DNA of 64,000 nucleotides, taken from Microbacterium sp. SLBN-146. Lineage in GTDB: Bacteria > Actinomycetota > Actinomycetes > Actinomycetales > Microbacteriaceae. Below, one piece after another: positions 46,701 through 56,710 of the stretch. The stretch spans positions 2,294,001 through 2,358,000 of the forward strand of contig NZ_VFMR01000001.1 of NCBI RefSeq assembly GCF_006715145.1, written 5' to 3'. Both the position numbers and the translations under genes were made by a program. Under the pieces are notes generated by a model. The model was not told where the DNA came from, ran no database searches, and saw only the letters and a program-made list of their open reading frames with translations. Each line of letters opens with the position of its first letter. The stretch's first letter is position 1.

Positions 46701-47650
46701 TCGATGACGTAGCGGATGCCGGGAACCGTGAGGCTCGTCTCGGCGACGTTGGTCGCGAGGATCACACGGCGGCGCACTCCTGCGACCGACGAGCGTTCGA
46801 AGACGCGGTGCTGTTCGGCCGCGGAGAGACGGCCGTAGAGGGGGAGGACCTCCGTCGGGGCGGCGTCTTTCGCGTACATTCCCCGAACGGCATCCATCGC
46901 GTCGCGGATCTCCGCTTCGCCGGGAAGGAACACCAGCACGTCGCCCGTGGGCTCGCGGTCGAGTTCCCGCAGCGCCGCCGTGATCCCGTCGACGTCGTCC
47001 GTCGCCGTTTCAGGACGCTTCCCGGACTCGGCGCGCTCGTCCACCGCCGGGCGGTAGCGGATCTCGACGGGGTATGTGCGTCCCGAGACTTCGATGATGG
47101 GGGCGGGGCGACCCGCGGCATCCGCGAAGTGCTTCGCGAAGCTCTCGGGATCGATCGTCGCGCTCGTGATGACGACCTTGAGGTCGGGCCGCTTTGGGAG
47201 GATGCGCGTGAGGTACCCGAGGAGGAAGTCGACGTTGAGAGAGCGCTCGTGCGCTTCGTCGATGATGATCGTGTCGTAGCGGCGCAGCAGACGGTCGCGG
47301 TGGATCTCGTTGAGGAGGATGCCGTCGGTCATGAGCGCGATGCGGGTGTCTTCGGACACCTTGTCGGTGAAGCGCACCTTGTAGCCGACGGTCGAGCCGA
47401 GCGGCACCTGCAGTTCCTCGGCGATCCGCTCCGCGATGGTGCGCGCAGCGATCCGGCGGGGTTGCGTGTGGGCGATCCGCGTGCGCCCGAGCTCGAGCGC
47501 CATCTTGGGCAACTGCGTCGTCTTTCCCGACCCCGTCGCGCCGGCGACGATGACGACCTGGTGATCGCGCAACGCGCGCAGGATCTCCTCCCGCGCGGCG
47601 CTGACGGGCAGCTCCGGCGGGTAGGTGATGGTCGGTTCGTTCGCAGACAC
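43775..47650 (-). CDS. hrpA: ATP-dependent RNA helicase HrpA
   Basis: 1291 residues, the usual HrpA length. DEAH-box helicase core: GATGSGKTT at 37-45, TQPRRIAA, DEAH at 131-134, SAT in VITSATIDPESF, LATNVAETSLTVPG and QRSGRAGR. Then the HA2 and OB-like domains and a long C-terminal region (DUF3418) specific to bacterial HrpA. In other bacteria HrpA resolves stalled ribosomes and unwinds mRNA; the same role is likely. It is divergent from the aldo/keto reductase gene, 68 bases away. Confidence 0.95.
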   Translation of the reverse strand: MSANEPTITYPPELPVSAAREEILRALRDHQVVIVAGATGSGKTTQLPKMALELGRTRIAHTQPRRIAARTIAERIAEELQVPLGSTVGYKVRFTDKVSEDTRIALMTDGILLNEIHRDRLLRRYDTIIIDEAHERSLNVDFLLGYLTRILPKRPDLKVVITSATIDPESFAKHFADAAGRPAPIIEVSGRTYPVEIRYRPAVDERAESGKRPETATDDVDGITAALRELDREPTGDVLVFLPGEAEIRDAMDAVRGMYAKDAAPTEVLPLYGRLSAAEQHRVFERSSVAGVRRRVILATNVAETSLTVPGIRYVIDTGTARISRYSTRTKIQQLPIEPVSQASAQQRSGRAGRTSPGVAIRLYGEEDFAGRDEFTEPEILRTSLASVILQMLSLGFGEIEDFPFLTKPDSRGVRAALDLLTELGAVDRGRLTDLGREISRMPTDPRFARMLVEARRTGVIRDVLAIVAGLSIPDVRERPEERREEADRLHARFADPTSDFLTLLNLWNHLQEKQRELGSSAFRRLCRAEHLNYVRVREWSDVHRQLSTLVGRPGPGGETADPDLVHKAILSGLLSHIGILDERTRPSTGGRPDKRTPPAEYLGARGTRFAIFPGSGLRKKRPSAVMAAELVETSRLFARMVAEIDPEWAEPLAGDLAKRRVSEPHWSKSTGAASAYERVTLFGVDIVPRRRVQLARFDRPLAREMFLRHALVEGDWDSSHLDKRLTAFERRNLELRRRLEKVEERERRRDILVGDEAVYRFYDARLPSDVLDVRSFEAWWKDAASRTPRLLDMSEADLVDEATRGDEHDFPARWQQGDQVLSLAYRFEPGAADDGVTVVVPLALLAQLRPEGFDWQVPGMRDELVTALLRALPKPIRRHVVPAADWAATFAGDLAGQGPESHAGLPPVPLLDALAARIQRVANQPVTAADFDMERVPGHLRITFRAVDERGRPVGSDLDLRALQASLADRTRAAVSRSLESPKRPGARPAAAPATPGAAVRFPARSGLTDWSFDDLPEIVDTAVAGGIVRGYPAIIDDGTSVALRIEATPEAAARETRAGIRRLALLGVPSPAAYVLDHLTSAEKLALAASPYSSAKALIEDARVAVADAVIARTTGGSPVRTKTAFEAVRTALSAVVVDELFTTVSLAAKILTAARDVERTLRTQNSLTLLGALNDIKGQLAGLVFPGFLSQTGLARIVHYPRYLRAALDRTASLSDNPGRDRQRMTEFERAASAYTDADGTIPPHPDARPSLVHARWLLEEYRVSLFAQSLGTAEPVSLQRILKALRE

Positions 47651-47706
47651 AGCCTTCGATCGTATCGTCCGCGGCGAACAACGGCGCGCCCGACATCGCG
47701 GAGTCG

Positions 47707-48633
<927 letters not shown>

Positions 48634-48644
<11 letters not shown>

Positions 48645-50484
48645 CCTCTCCTCCTCCGCGAGCCCGTACCTGCGGGCACACGCCGACAATCCCGTCGCGT
48701 GGTATCCGTGGGGGAGGGAGGCGTTCGACGAGGCGCGCCGTCGCGACGTGCCCGTCTTCGTGTCGATCGGATATTCCACCTGCCACTGGTGCCACGTCAT
48801 GGCACGGGAGTTGTTCGCCGACCGCGAGACGGCCGCCGACCTCGACGCGGGCTTCGTCTCGATCAAGGTCGACCGCGAGGAGCATCCCGAGGTCGACGCC
48901 GCGTACATGGCAGCCGCGGCGGCCTTCACGCTTCACCTCGGATGGCCGCTGTCGGTGTTCGTGACCCCCGACGGCCACCCGTTCTTCGCCGGAACCTACT
49001 TCCCGCCGTCGGCGCGCGGCGGAGTTCCCGCCTTCCGTGACGTTCTGGGCGCCGTCCGGGAGGCGTGGACGGAACGTCGCGAGCAGGTCGCCGAAACGGC
49101 GGATGCTCTCGTGCAGGCGCTGGCGTCCGCCCGTGCGCACGGGACGCACGGCGGCGGGGGTCTCCCCGACGTCGCGGCGCTCGCATCCGCCGCGCAGATG
49201 CTCGCGGCGCGCGAGGATCCCGAGTACGGCGGACTCTGGGGCGGCGACCCCGTGGCGCCGAAGTTCCCCGTCGCGACCGCGCTCCGCTTCCTCCAGCACC
49301 CCGTCATCCGCGAGGCCGCACCGGGGGCGGCCGCTGTCGCGGAGCGTGCGCTCGCCGCGATGTCCTCGTCGCCCCTCCGCGACGTCATCGAGGGCGGGTT
49401 CTTCCGCTACGCCACGCGGCGGGACTGGTCGATTCCGCACTACGAACGGATGCTGACCGACAACGCCCTGCTGCTCGACGTCGCCGCCGCGGCGGACGAC
49501 GGGGCGACGGCGCGGGGCATCGCCTCCTTCCTCACTCTCGTGCTGCAGCAGCCCGCCGGCGGGTTCGGTGCCGCGCAGGACTCCGAGTCGTGGATCGACG
49601 GCAGGCGCAGCGAAGGCGGCTACTACCTCGTGAACGACCGTGCGGGGCTGCAACCACCCGCTGTCGACGGCAAGGTCGTCACGGGGTGGAACGGCCTCGC
49701 GATCGGGGCGCTCGCACGAGCCGGCGCGCGTCTCGGGACCGCCGAATGGATCGAGGCCGCGCGCTGGGCGGCCGATGCCGTCCTCACGATCAACACCACC
49801 GCGGATGGCAGGCTCGTCCGCGCATCGCTCGACGAGATCCCTTCGCGCGCGGCGGCATCGCTCGCCGACTACGGGCAGCTCGCGTCGGGGCTCACGGCGC
49901 TCGCGATCGCGACGGGGGAGCCGGCCTACGTCGAGCGCGCGCGAGCACTCCTCGACGCGTGCATGCGCCCGAACGGCGAACCGACCGTGCCGGGCGGCGG
50001 CGACGGCGTCCTCTCGGCGCAGGGGATGGGAGCGCCCGACGCGGCGTCCGATGCGGACGAACCCTCAGGTCTTGCCGCGCTCGCCGAGACGGCACTCGCT
50101 CTGTGGCAGCTCGGCGCGGGCGAGTCGTACCGGGTCTTCGCGGAGGAGTGCGTCGCACGACACCGCGACGCGGCGCTGGCTCAGCCGCTCGCGCACGGAA
50201 CGCTCTTGCGCGTTGGCGCGGGTCTCGCCGTCGCTCCCCGCCAGATCGTCGTGGTGGCGGACTCCGCGGACGACCCGCTCGTCCGGACGGCGCGCGCCGT
50301 CGAGGCCGACGTCGTCATCGCCGTGACATCCGAGCAGGCGGCCGCGTGGGCGGCATCCGGATTCGACCTCTTCGCGGGGAAATCGACCCAGGACGGGCGG
50401 GCGACGGCGTACGACTGCCGTAACTTCTCCTGCCGGCTTCCCGTGACGGAACCCGCCGACCTCGACGAGGCCGGCGCGCGCTGA
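48634..50484 (+). CDS. DUF255 thioredoxin-domain protein (YyaL/SPATA20 family)
   Basis: 616 residues. The N-terminal thioredoxin-like DUF255 domain has the invariant start [21 protein letters not shown] and the CHWCH motif at 50-54. A six-hairpin (alpha/alpha)6 domain follows (about 200-560), with [16 protein letters not shown], and a small C-terminal segment with CRNFSC. Family members lack a proven activity; the fold mix resembles a thiol-disulfide module joined to a glycosidase-like barrel. GTG start lies in the last unit of the tandem array. Seven bases separate its stop from the convergent hemA stop. Confidence 0.9.
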
Positions 50485-50490
50485 CGGGAC

Positions 50491-51729
50491 TCAGCCGGCG
50501 GAAAGGCCCCGGAGGGTGTTCCCCTGACTGCGGGGCACCTCGATGCCGAAAAGCGTCTCGAGGGCGTCTTCGAACTCGTGCAGGCGTCCTTCGGCGGCGA
50601 ACTCACGCGCGCGGACGGTCGGGGCGTGCGAGATGACTCCCGCGAGGTGGCGGAGCGCCGCCTCGGTCGCCGCATCGCCGCCGCGATCGCGCACGCGCTG
50701 GATCTCGGCGTCGAGTGCCGTCTGGATGTGGCCGCGGAGCGCCACGATCGCCGGGGCCGCCGCTTGCTCGGCGTTGAAGACGCTCGCCGCTGTGCCGACG
50801 ATCTCGAAAGCGCCGGGACCGAGTTCGGGAAGCGCCGCGTGGCGGCCGATGAGCTCGAGGTCGAGCAGCTCGACCCCTTCGACGGATGCCACGGACGGGT
50901 CGACGTTGCGGGGGAGACCCAGGTCGATGATGAGGCGACGCCGCCCGACGGGGATGTGCTCCTCCGTCACGACGTAGCGGGCCGTGCAGGTCAGGACGAT
51001 GTCGGCCTCGCCGATCGCGTCACGGAGATCGCTCTCGGCGCGGATGCCGTACTTCGCGGCGAACTGCTCGGCTCGCCCCGTCGCGGAGTAGACCCGGATG
51101 TCCTCGGCGCCGCGTGCGCGGAGGGCCGCGATCGTCGTGGCGGCGTACTGACCCGTCCCGACGAGCAGGACCGGGACGGTCGCCCAGTTGGTGACACGCG
51201 TGTCGGCGAGGTCGAGGGCGATGCGGGCGAGGGAGCGGCCCGCGGCGGCGACGTCGGCCGTCGCGCGCATTTCGCGCGTCGCGTGTGTTGCGCGCTGGAA
51301 TGCGCGCTCGAGGGCCGCGCTCGTGGTGCCGGCTCGGCGCGCGGCGCCGAGCGCGCGCTGCACTTGACCGCTGATCTCCTCTTCGCCGACGACCATCGAC
51401 TCCAGGCCCGAACTCACGGCGAAGAGGTGGTGGACGACGTCGCTTCCCGCGATGCTGACGGCGGAGGCGCGAAGAGCCTCGGCGTCGGCTCCCGCGGGAC
51501 CCTCGAGCATGTCGAGGACGGCTTCACGGGCGACGACGGCTCCGCCCGTGAGCGGTTCATCCAGCTCCAGGTACGCCTCGAACCGGTTGCACGTGGCCAG
51601 GACGACGGCCCCGCGAACGAACGAGTGCGTCTGCGTGAGGTCGTCGGCGAGCGAGTCCGCGACGCGAGAAATGCGATCGAGGACATCGAAGTCGGTGTTG
51701 CGATGATTCGCCGTCAGACAGAACAGCAC
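50491..51729 (-). CDS. hemA: Glutamyl-tRNA reductase
   Basis: 412 residues. First committed step of C5 heme synthesis: reduction of glutamyl-tRNA(Glu) to glutamate-1-semialdehyde with NADPH. The catalytic cysteine is Cys47 in LATCNRFEAY; GEEEISGQVQRAL and the NADPH-binding VLLVGTGQYAATTIAALRARG follow, then the dimerisation domain. It starts ATG LFCL, very close to the family norm. Divergent from the rest of the heme genes (hemE at 51790), with 60 bases between. Confidence 0.95.
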   Translation of the reverse strand: MLFCLTANHRNTDFDVLDRISRVADSLADDLTQTHSFVRGAVVLATCNRFEAYLELDEPLTGGAVVAREAVLDMLEGPAGADAEALRASAVSIAGSDVVHHLFAVSSGLESMVVGEEEISGQVQRALGAARRAGTTSAALERAFQRATHATREMRATADVAAAGRSLARIALDLADTRVTNWATVPVLLVGTGQYAATTIAALRARGAEDIRVYSATGRAEQFAAKYGIRAESDLRDAIGEADIVLTCTARYVVTEEHIPVGRRRLIIDLGLPRNVDPSVASVEGVELLDLELIGRHAALPELGPGAFEIVGTAASVFNAEQAAAPAIVALRGHIQTALDAEIQRVRDRGGDAATEAALRHLAGVISHAPTVRAREFAAEGRLHEFEDALETLFGIEVPRSQGNTLRGLSAG

Positions 51730-51776
51730 CCGCCGATTCTAGCCCGCCCCTCGTCCGAAGGCGCCGAGCGGCGACG

Positions 51777-51782
51777 TAGCCT
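51777..51782 (+). promoter_or_regulatory. -10 hexamer of a probable leaderless promoter (heme operon)
   Basis: TAGCCT ends seven bases before the GTG of hemE at 51790; no Shine-Dalgarno sequence is present. Confidence 0.55.
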
Positions 51783-51789
51783 TGACGTC

Positions 51790-52860
51790 GTGTCCTCCAC
51801 CGTGATCGCCCTGCCCGAGACCCACCCGCTGCGCGATGGGCGCACGTCGGACTCCCGTCTCGTCCGCGCCGCCCGCGGCGACCGCCCCGAGATCCTGCCG
51901 GTGTGGTTCATGCGCCAGGCGGGGCGTTCTCTGCCGGAGTACCGCGAGACGCGGGCCGGCACCGAGATGCTCGATGCGTGTCTCACCCCCGCGCTCGCCG
52001 CCGAGATCACGCTCCAGCCCGTCCGCCGCCACGGTGTCGACGCCGCCGTCTTCTTCAGCGACATCGTCATCCCCGTTCTCCTCGCCGGCGTCGCCGTGTC
52101 GATCGTTCCGGGACGGGGGCCCGTCCTCGAGACCCCCGTGCGTTCCGCATCCGATGTGCTGGCGCTTCGCCCCATCGAACCCGACGCTCTCGACCCGATC
52201 TCGGAGGCTGTGCGGCTCGTCGTGGCGGAGCTCGGCGACACGCCCCTCGTCGGATTCGGTGGCGCTCCGTACACTCTCGCGAGCTATCTCGTCGAAGGCG
52301 GGCCCTCGAAGGAGCAGTTGCGCACGCGCGCTCTCATGCGGAGCGATCCGCGCACGTGGGCGACGCTCCTCAACTGGTGCGCGGACGTGACGGGTGCGTT
52401 CCTCGAGGCCCAGGTGCGCGCGGGTGCGAGCGTCGTGCAGCTCTTCGACTCGTGGGCGGGCTCCCTCTCCCGCGACGACTACGTCAAGCGCGCTCTCCCG
52501 CACTCGAAGCGCGCCCTCGACGCCCTGCGGGGCCTCGACGTGCCGCGCATCCACTTCGGGCTCGGACTCTCGGAATCCCTCGACGCGACACCCGCCGTCG
52601 GTGCCGACGTCATCGGCGTCGACTGGCGGCTGCCGCTCGACGAGGCGAACCGCCGACTGGGCGGGCGTTTCCCGCTCCAGGGGAACATCGACCCGGCTCT
52701 CCTGACCGCGCCCTGGAGTCTCATCGACCGTCACGTCCGCGACGTCGTCGAGCGCGGCGCTGCGGCACCCGCGCACATCGTGAACCTCGGACACGGCGTC
52801 CCGCCCGAGACGGACCCGACGGTGCTCACACGCATCGTCGAACTCGTGCATGAACTCTGA
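51790..52860 (+). CDS. hemE: Uroporphyrinogen III decarboxylase
   Basis: 356 residues from GTG. Removes four carboxyl groups from uroporphyrinogen III to give coproporphyrinogen III. The signature PVWFMRQAGRSLPEYRE is near the N-terminus; FFSDIVIPVLLAG, VGFGGAPYTLASYLVEGG and NLGHGVPPETDP complete the active site. First gene of the rightward heme operon; its end overlaps the next gene by 11 bases. Confidence 0.96.
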   Translation: MSSTVIALPETHPLRDGRTSDSRLVRAARGDRPEILPVWFMRQAGRSLPEYRETRAGTEMLDACLTPALAAEITLQPVRRHGVDAAVFFSDIVIPVLLAGVAVSIVPGRGPVLETPVRSASDVLALRPIEPDALDPISEAVRLVVAELGDTPLVGFGGAPYTLASYLVEGGPSKEQLRTRALMRSDPRTWATLLNWCADVTGAFLEAQVRAGASVVQLFDSWAGSLSRDDYVKRALPHSKRALDALRGLDVPRIHFGLGLSESLDATPAVGADVIGVDWRLPLDEANRRLGGRFPLQGNIDPALLTAPWSLIDRHVRDVVERGAAAPAHIVNLGHGVPPETDPTVLTRIVELVHEL

Positions 52861-54082
52861 CGTCATCGTCGTCGGTGGCGGCGTCGGCGGTCTCGTCGTC
52901 GCCCGTCGCCTCGCGCTGAATGGCACGCGCGTCATCCTCCTCGAGCGCAGCGATGCGTTCGGTGGACAGGTCGCACCCCTGCCGGTCGCGGGAGTCGCTC
53001 TGGATGCCGCGGCCGAGTCGTTCGCGACGAGAGGAGGCGTCGTCGCGGCGCTCGCCGAGGAGCTGGAGCTCGCGGCGGACATCGTGCTCCCCGCGCCGAC
53101 GCCCGCGTGGCTCCATCGCGCTGACGGGACGGCGGTGCCGCTTCCCGCGGCGGGAGTTCTCGGCATCCCGGGCGAACCGCTCGCCCCCGATGTCGTCCGC
53201 GCGGTGGGGCGAACGGGGGCATGGCGGGCAGCGCTCGACCGGCTTCTTCCCGCGCGTATCGGTCGCGACGCGGTATCCCTCGACGAACTCGTGCGGGTCC
53301 GCATGGGCGCCGCCGTCGCCGACGCGCTCGTGGCACCCGTCGTCCGTGGAGTGCATTCGATCGAGCCGTCCGCGCTCTCCGTCGACGCCGCGTCTCCGCG
53401 GCTTCGAGCGGAGATCGCCGTGCGGGGTTCGCTCGCAGCGGCCGTGAGCGCCCTGCGGGCGCAGGCGCCGGCGGGGTCGCAAGTGGCGAGCATCCGGGGA
53501 GGGATGCACCGCCTCGTCGCGGCGCTCGTCGCGGAGAACGAGCGGCTCGGGGTCGAGCTGCGGACCGACGTCGAGGTCACGCGGTTCGACGCGACCGGCG
53601 CGACGCTCGACGGGGCGCGCCTTGCAGGCCGTGTCGTCAGGGCATACTCCGAGCCCGCGGCGTCGCCCCGCCGCCTGACCCTCGTGACGCTCGTCGTCGA
53701 AGCCCCCGCGTGGGACGATGCACCGCGCGGGACGGGCCTCCTCGTCGACGCGGCTGCTCCCGATGTGACAGCCCGCGCGCTGACGCACACCACGGCGAAG
53801 TGGCAGTGGGTGCGCGATGCCCTCCCCGGCCGCCACGTCGTGCGCCTTTCCTACGACGGCGATCCCGTGGACCCGATCGCGGAGGCGACCCGCGATGCGC
53901 CGCTCCTCCTCGGCGCCGATCTCTCCCAGGTCACGGATGCCGCGGTGACGACGTGGCAGCGGGGGGTCGCCCCCTCGGACGGAGCGGTCCCCGCCGTCGG
54001 CGAAGGAGCAGCGGGGACAGGACTCGCGTCCGTCGTCGCGCACGCCGAACGTGTCGCAGCCGAGATTCTCACGATCCCCTGA
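52850..54082 (+). CDS. hemY: Coproporphyrinogen III oxidase, FAD type (formerly HemY/HemG)
   Basis: 410 residues, somewhat shorter than the usual 450-480. FAD-binding Rossmann motif VIVVGGGVGGLVVARRLALNG at the N-terminus, ERSDAFGG, and a C-terminal GTGLASVVAHAERVAAEIL that closes the FAD site. In the coproporphyrin-dependent route of actinobacteria and Firmicutes this enzyme makes coproporphyrin III, to be metallated by CpfC and decarboxylated by HemQ. The presence of hemQ next door supports that role over protoporphyrinogen oxidase. Also called cgoX. Confidence 0.9.
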   Translation: MNSDVIVVGGGVGGLVVARRLALNGTRVILLERSDAFGGQVAPLPVAGVALDAAAESFATRGGVVAALAEELELAADIVLPAPTPAWLHRADGTAVPLPAAGVLGIPGEPLAPDVVRAVGRTGAWRAALDRLLPARIGRDAVSLDELVRVRMGAAVADALVAPVVRGVHSIEPSALSVDAASPRLRAEIAVRGSLAAAVSALRAQAPAGSQVASIRGGMHRLVAALVAENERLGVELRTDVEVTRFDATGATLDGARLAGRVVRAYSEPAASPRRLTLVTLVVEAPAWDDAPRGTGLLVDAAAPDVTARALTHTTAKWQWVRDALPGRHVVRLSYDGDPVDPIAEATRDAPLLLGADLSQVTDAAVTTWQRGVAPSDGAVPAVGEGAAGTGLASVVAHAERVAAEILTIP

Positions 54083-54129
54083 GGTCGCCGGCGTCGCCTG
54101 TCCGGGTGGATTCGGGGGAGGATAGAGGA

Positions 54130-54813
54130 GTGAGTTCCGCGATCGACACCCCCGTTCCGTCCGCAGCCGAGACCACTCATTACGCCCTGTGGGCCGTCTT
54201 CCGCCGCGATCCGCACGCCGCCGCGGGCGATTCGTCCGCGCCGAGCCTCGCCGACGCCGCAGCCGGCGTCTCGAGCCTTCGTGGCGTCTACGACGTCTCG
54301 GGTCTCCGCGCTGATGCCGACATCCTGCTGTGGCTCACGGGGACGACGGCGGACGGCCTCCAGGCCGATCTCCGGACGCTCCGGCGTTCGGCGGAACTCG
54401 CCCCGCTCCTCCCGACGTGGAACGCTTTGGGCGTTCACCGCGACGCCGAGTTCAGCCGCGATCACTCGCCCGCCTATGCGCGAGGACTGCCGCCGCTCGG
54501 GTGGGTGACGGTCTACCCCTTCGTGCGCAGTTACGAGTGGTACGTGCTCCCCGCCGCCGAGCGCGGCGAGATGCTCGCCGAGCACGGGCTCAAGGGCCGC
54601 GAGTACCCGCAGGTGCAGTCCAACACGGTCGCGAGCTTCGCGCTCGGAGACTACGAGTGGCTCCTGGCGCTCGAAGCCGACGACCCCATCGACCTCGTCG
54701 ACCTCATGCGGCATCTGCGGGCGACCGAGGCCCGGCGCCACGTCCGCGAGGAGGTGCCGTTCTTCACGGGACGCCTTCTCGCTCTGGACGAGGTCGCCGA
54801 GGTCGTGCGGTGA
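54130..54813 (+). CDS. hemQ: Coproheme decarboxylase (chlorite-dismutase family)
   Basis: 227 residues from GTG 54130. Last enzyme of coproporphyrin-dependent heme synthesis, turning coproheme into heme b with peroxide. Recognisable are HYALWAVFRRD, FVRSYEWYVLP (catalytic tyrosine region), AEHGLKGREYPQVQSNTVASFALGDYEW (proximal heme histidine in EHG) and the C-terminal RRHVREEVPFFTGR. It lacks the arginine-based chlorite site context of true Cld. Also called chdC. Stop overlaps hemC start. Confidence 0.93.
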   Translation: MSSAIDTPVPSAAETTHYALWAVFRRDPHAAAGDSSAPSLADAAAGVSSLRGVYDVSGLRADADILLWLTGTTADGLQADLRTLRRSAELAPLLPTWNALGVHRDAEFSRDHSPAYARGLPPLGWVTVYPFVRSYEWYVLPAAERGEMLAEHGLKGREYPQVQSNTVASFALGDYEWLLALEADDPIDLVDLMRHLRATEARRHVREEVPFFTGRLLALDEVAEVVR

Positions 54814-55733
54814 GCGCACTGCGGATCGGCACGCGCGCCAGCGCACTCGCGATGGCGCAGTCGTCGAAGGTCGCTGAGGCGCTCGGCGGCGAGCTCGTTC
54901 CGATCGTGTCAGAGGGGGATCGATCGACCGAGTCGCTGTCCTCGCTCGGCGGAACGGGGGTCTTCGCCGCCGCGCTCCGGGAGGCGCTTCTCGCGGGAGA
55001 AGTCGACGCTGTCGTGCACTCGTACAAGGACCTCCCGACCGCACCGCTGGCGGGTCTCGTCATCGCCGCTGTGCCGAAGCGCGAGGACGCGCGCGACGCG
55101 CTGTGCGCGCGCGACGGTCTGACGCTCGAGACGCTTCCCGAGGGCGCGCGCGTCGGCACGGGTTCGCCGCGACGGCGTGCGCAGCTCGCTCGACGCCGCC
55201 CCGACCTGGTGCTGGCGGACATCCGTGGCAACGTTGACACGCGTCTCTCACGCGTCGGCGCCGACGATCCCGAGCGGTCGCTCGACGCCGTGGTGCTCGC
55301 CGCGGCAGGACTCGCGCGGCTCGGACGCCTCGACGTCGTGACGGAGTACTTCGAGCTCGGACCGTGGCCGACGGCCCCCGCTCAGGGCGCGCTCGCGGTC
55401 GAGACGCGGGCGGGCGACGAGAAGCTCGCGGCCCGCATCAACCACACGGCGTCCCGTGTCGCAGCCGAGGCCGAGCGCGGAGTGCTGGCGCGACTCGAGG
55501 CCGGGTGCGCCGCGCCGATCGGCGCGCACGCGTTCGTCGACGACGGCATGATCTTCCTCGCCGCGCGGATCTATCGTCCCGACGGCAGCGAGATGCTCAC
55601 GAGCGCGCACGCGGGGTACGTCGGCGACGTCACGGCGGCCGAACTGTCCGACCGCGTCGCCAGCGAGCTCCTGGCATCCGGAGCAGCCGACCTCGCTCCG
55701 CTCGGCGGAGCCTCCCGAGAGGACCTCTCATGA
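54810..55733 (+). CDS. hemC: Hydroxymethylbilane synthase (porphobilinogen deaminase)
   Basis: 307 residues from a GTG overlapping the hemQ stop (GTGA). Polymerises four porphobilinogen units into hydroxymethylbilane. RIGTRASALAMAQ starts the protein, the HSYKDLP motif is at 70-76 (catalytic Asp74), and GTGSPRRRAQL follows. The dipyrromethane cofactor cysteine is Cys233 in LEAGCAAPIGAHA. Next gene overlaps by ATGA. hemD, which normally acts next and often lies adjacent, is not in the window. Confidence 0.96.
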   Translation: MSALRIGTRASALAMAQSSKVAEALGGELVPIVSEGDRSTESLSSLGGTGVFAAALREALLAGEVDAVVHSYKDLPTAPLAGLVIAAVPKREDARDALCARDGLTLETLPEGARVGTGSPRRRAQLARRRPDLVLADIRGNVDTRLSRVGADDPERSLDAVVLAAAGLARLGRLDVVTEYFELGPWPTAPAQGALAVETRAGDEKLAARINHTASRVAAEAERGVLARLEAGCAAPIGAHAFVDDGMIFLAARIYRPDGSEMLTSAHAGYVGDVTAAELSDRVASELLASGAADLAPLGGASREDLS

Positions 55734-56710
55734 CGGGCTTCCCCGCCGTCCGCGCTCGTCGCCTCCGTGCGACGTCGGCGTGGCGCCGTCTCGTCAGCGA
55801 AACGCGACTGAGCCCCGCGCAGCTCGTCCTGCCGCTCTTCGTCCGCGAGGGCGCTGTCGAGGCTCTTCCCATCGGATCGATGCCGGGAGTCGTGCAGCAC
55901 TCGCTCGACTCGCTCAAGAGGGAGCTGCAGCGCGCAACGGATGCCGGGATCGGCGGCGTCATGCTCTTCGGCGTACCTGAGCACAAGGACGCCACGGGGA
56001 CCGGGGCGACGGATCCCGACGGCATCCTCAACGTCGCGACGCGCGTCGCCGTCGCCGAGGTCGGGGATGCGCTCGTCGTGCAGACCGACTTGTGCCTCGA
56101 CGAGTTCACCGACCACGGCCACTGCGGCGTGCTCGACTCCCGCGGACGCGTCGACAACGACGCGACTCTCGAGCGCTACCGCGACATGGCTCTCGCGCAG
56201 GCCGCGGCTGGCTCCCACCTCCTGGGACTCTCGGGGATGATGGACGGCCAGGTGGCGGTCCTCCGCGACGCGCTCGATGCCGAGGACCGCTCCGACGTCG
56301 CGCTCCTGGCGTACGCGGCGAAGTACGCCTCGGCGTTCTACGGTCCATTCCGCGAGGCGGTGCAGTCCTCGCTCCAGGGGGACCGTCGCACGTATCAGCT
56401 CGACCCCTCGAACCGCCGCGAGGGAGCGCGCGAAGTCGAGCTCGACATCGCCGAGGGAGCCGACATCGTGATGGTGAAGCCCGCCATGAGCTACCTCGAC
56501 GTCCTCGCCGACACCGCTGCGGTCTCGCCCGTTCCCGTGTGGGCCTACCAGGTGAGCGGTGAGTACGCCATGGTCGAGGCCGCCGCGGCGCAGGGGTGGA
56601 TCGACCGCGAGCGCGCCATCGACGAGTCGCTCACGAGCATCCTCCGGGCGGGAGCCGACGCCATCCTGACGTACTGGGCCATCGAGGCCGCCGAGAGGGC
56701 GAACGCATGA
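55730..56710 (+). CDS. hemB: Delta-aminolevulinic acid dehydratase (porphobilinogen synthase)
   Basis: 326 residues. Condenses two 5-aminolevulinate molecules to porphobilinogen. Both Schiff-base lysines are present, Lys198 ([14 protein letters not shown]) and Lys250 ([11 protein letters not shown]). In the metal-site loop [14 protein letters not shown] two of the three cysteines of the zinc type are kept (122, 132) and the middle one is aspartate (124), a mixed arrangement. Coupled by ATGA overlaps to hemC before and hemL after. Confidence 0.96.
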   Translation: MTGFPAVRARRLRATSAWRRLVSETRLSPAQLVLPLFVREGAVEALPIGSMPGVVQHSLDSLKRELQRATDAGIGGVMLFGVPEHKDATGTGATDPDGILNVATRVAVAEVGDALVVQTDLCLDEFTDHGHCGVLDSRGRVDNDATLERYRDMALAQAAAGSHLLGLSGMMDGQVAVLRDALDAEDRSDVALLAYAAKYASAFYGPFREAVQSSLQGDRRTYQLDPSNRREGAREVELDIAEGADIVMVKPAMSYLDVLADTAAVSPVPVWAYQVSGEYAMVEAAAAQGWIDRERAIDESLTSILRAGADAILTYWAIEAAERANA

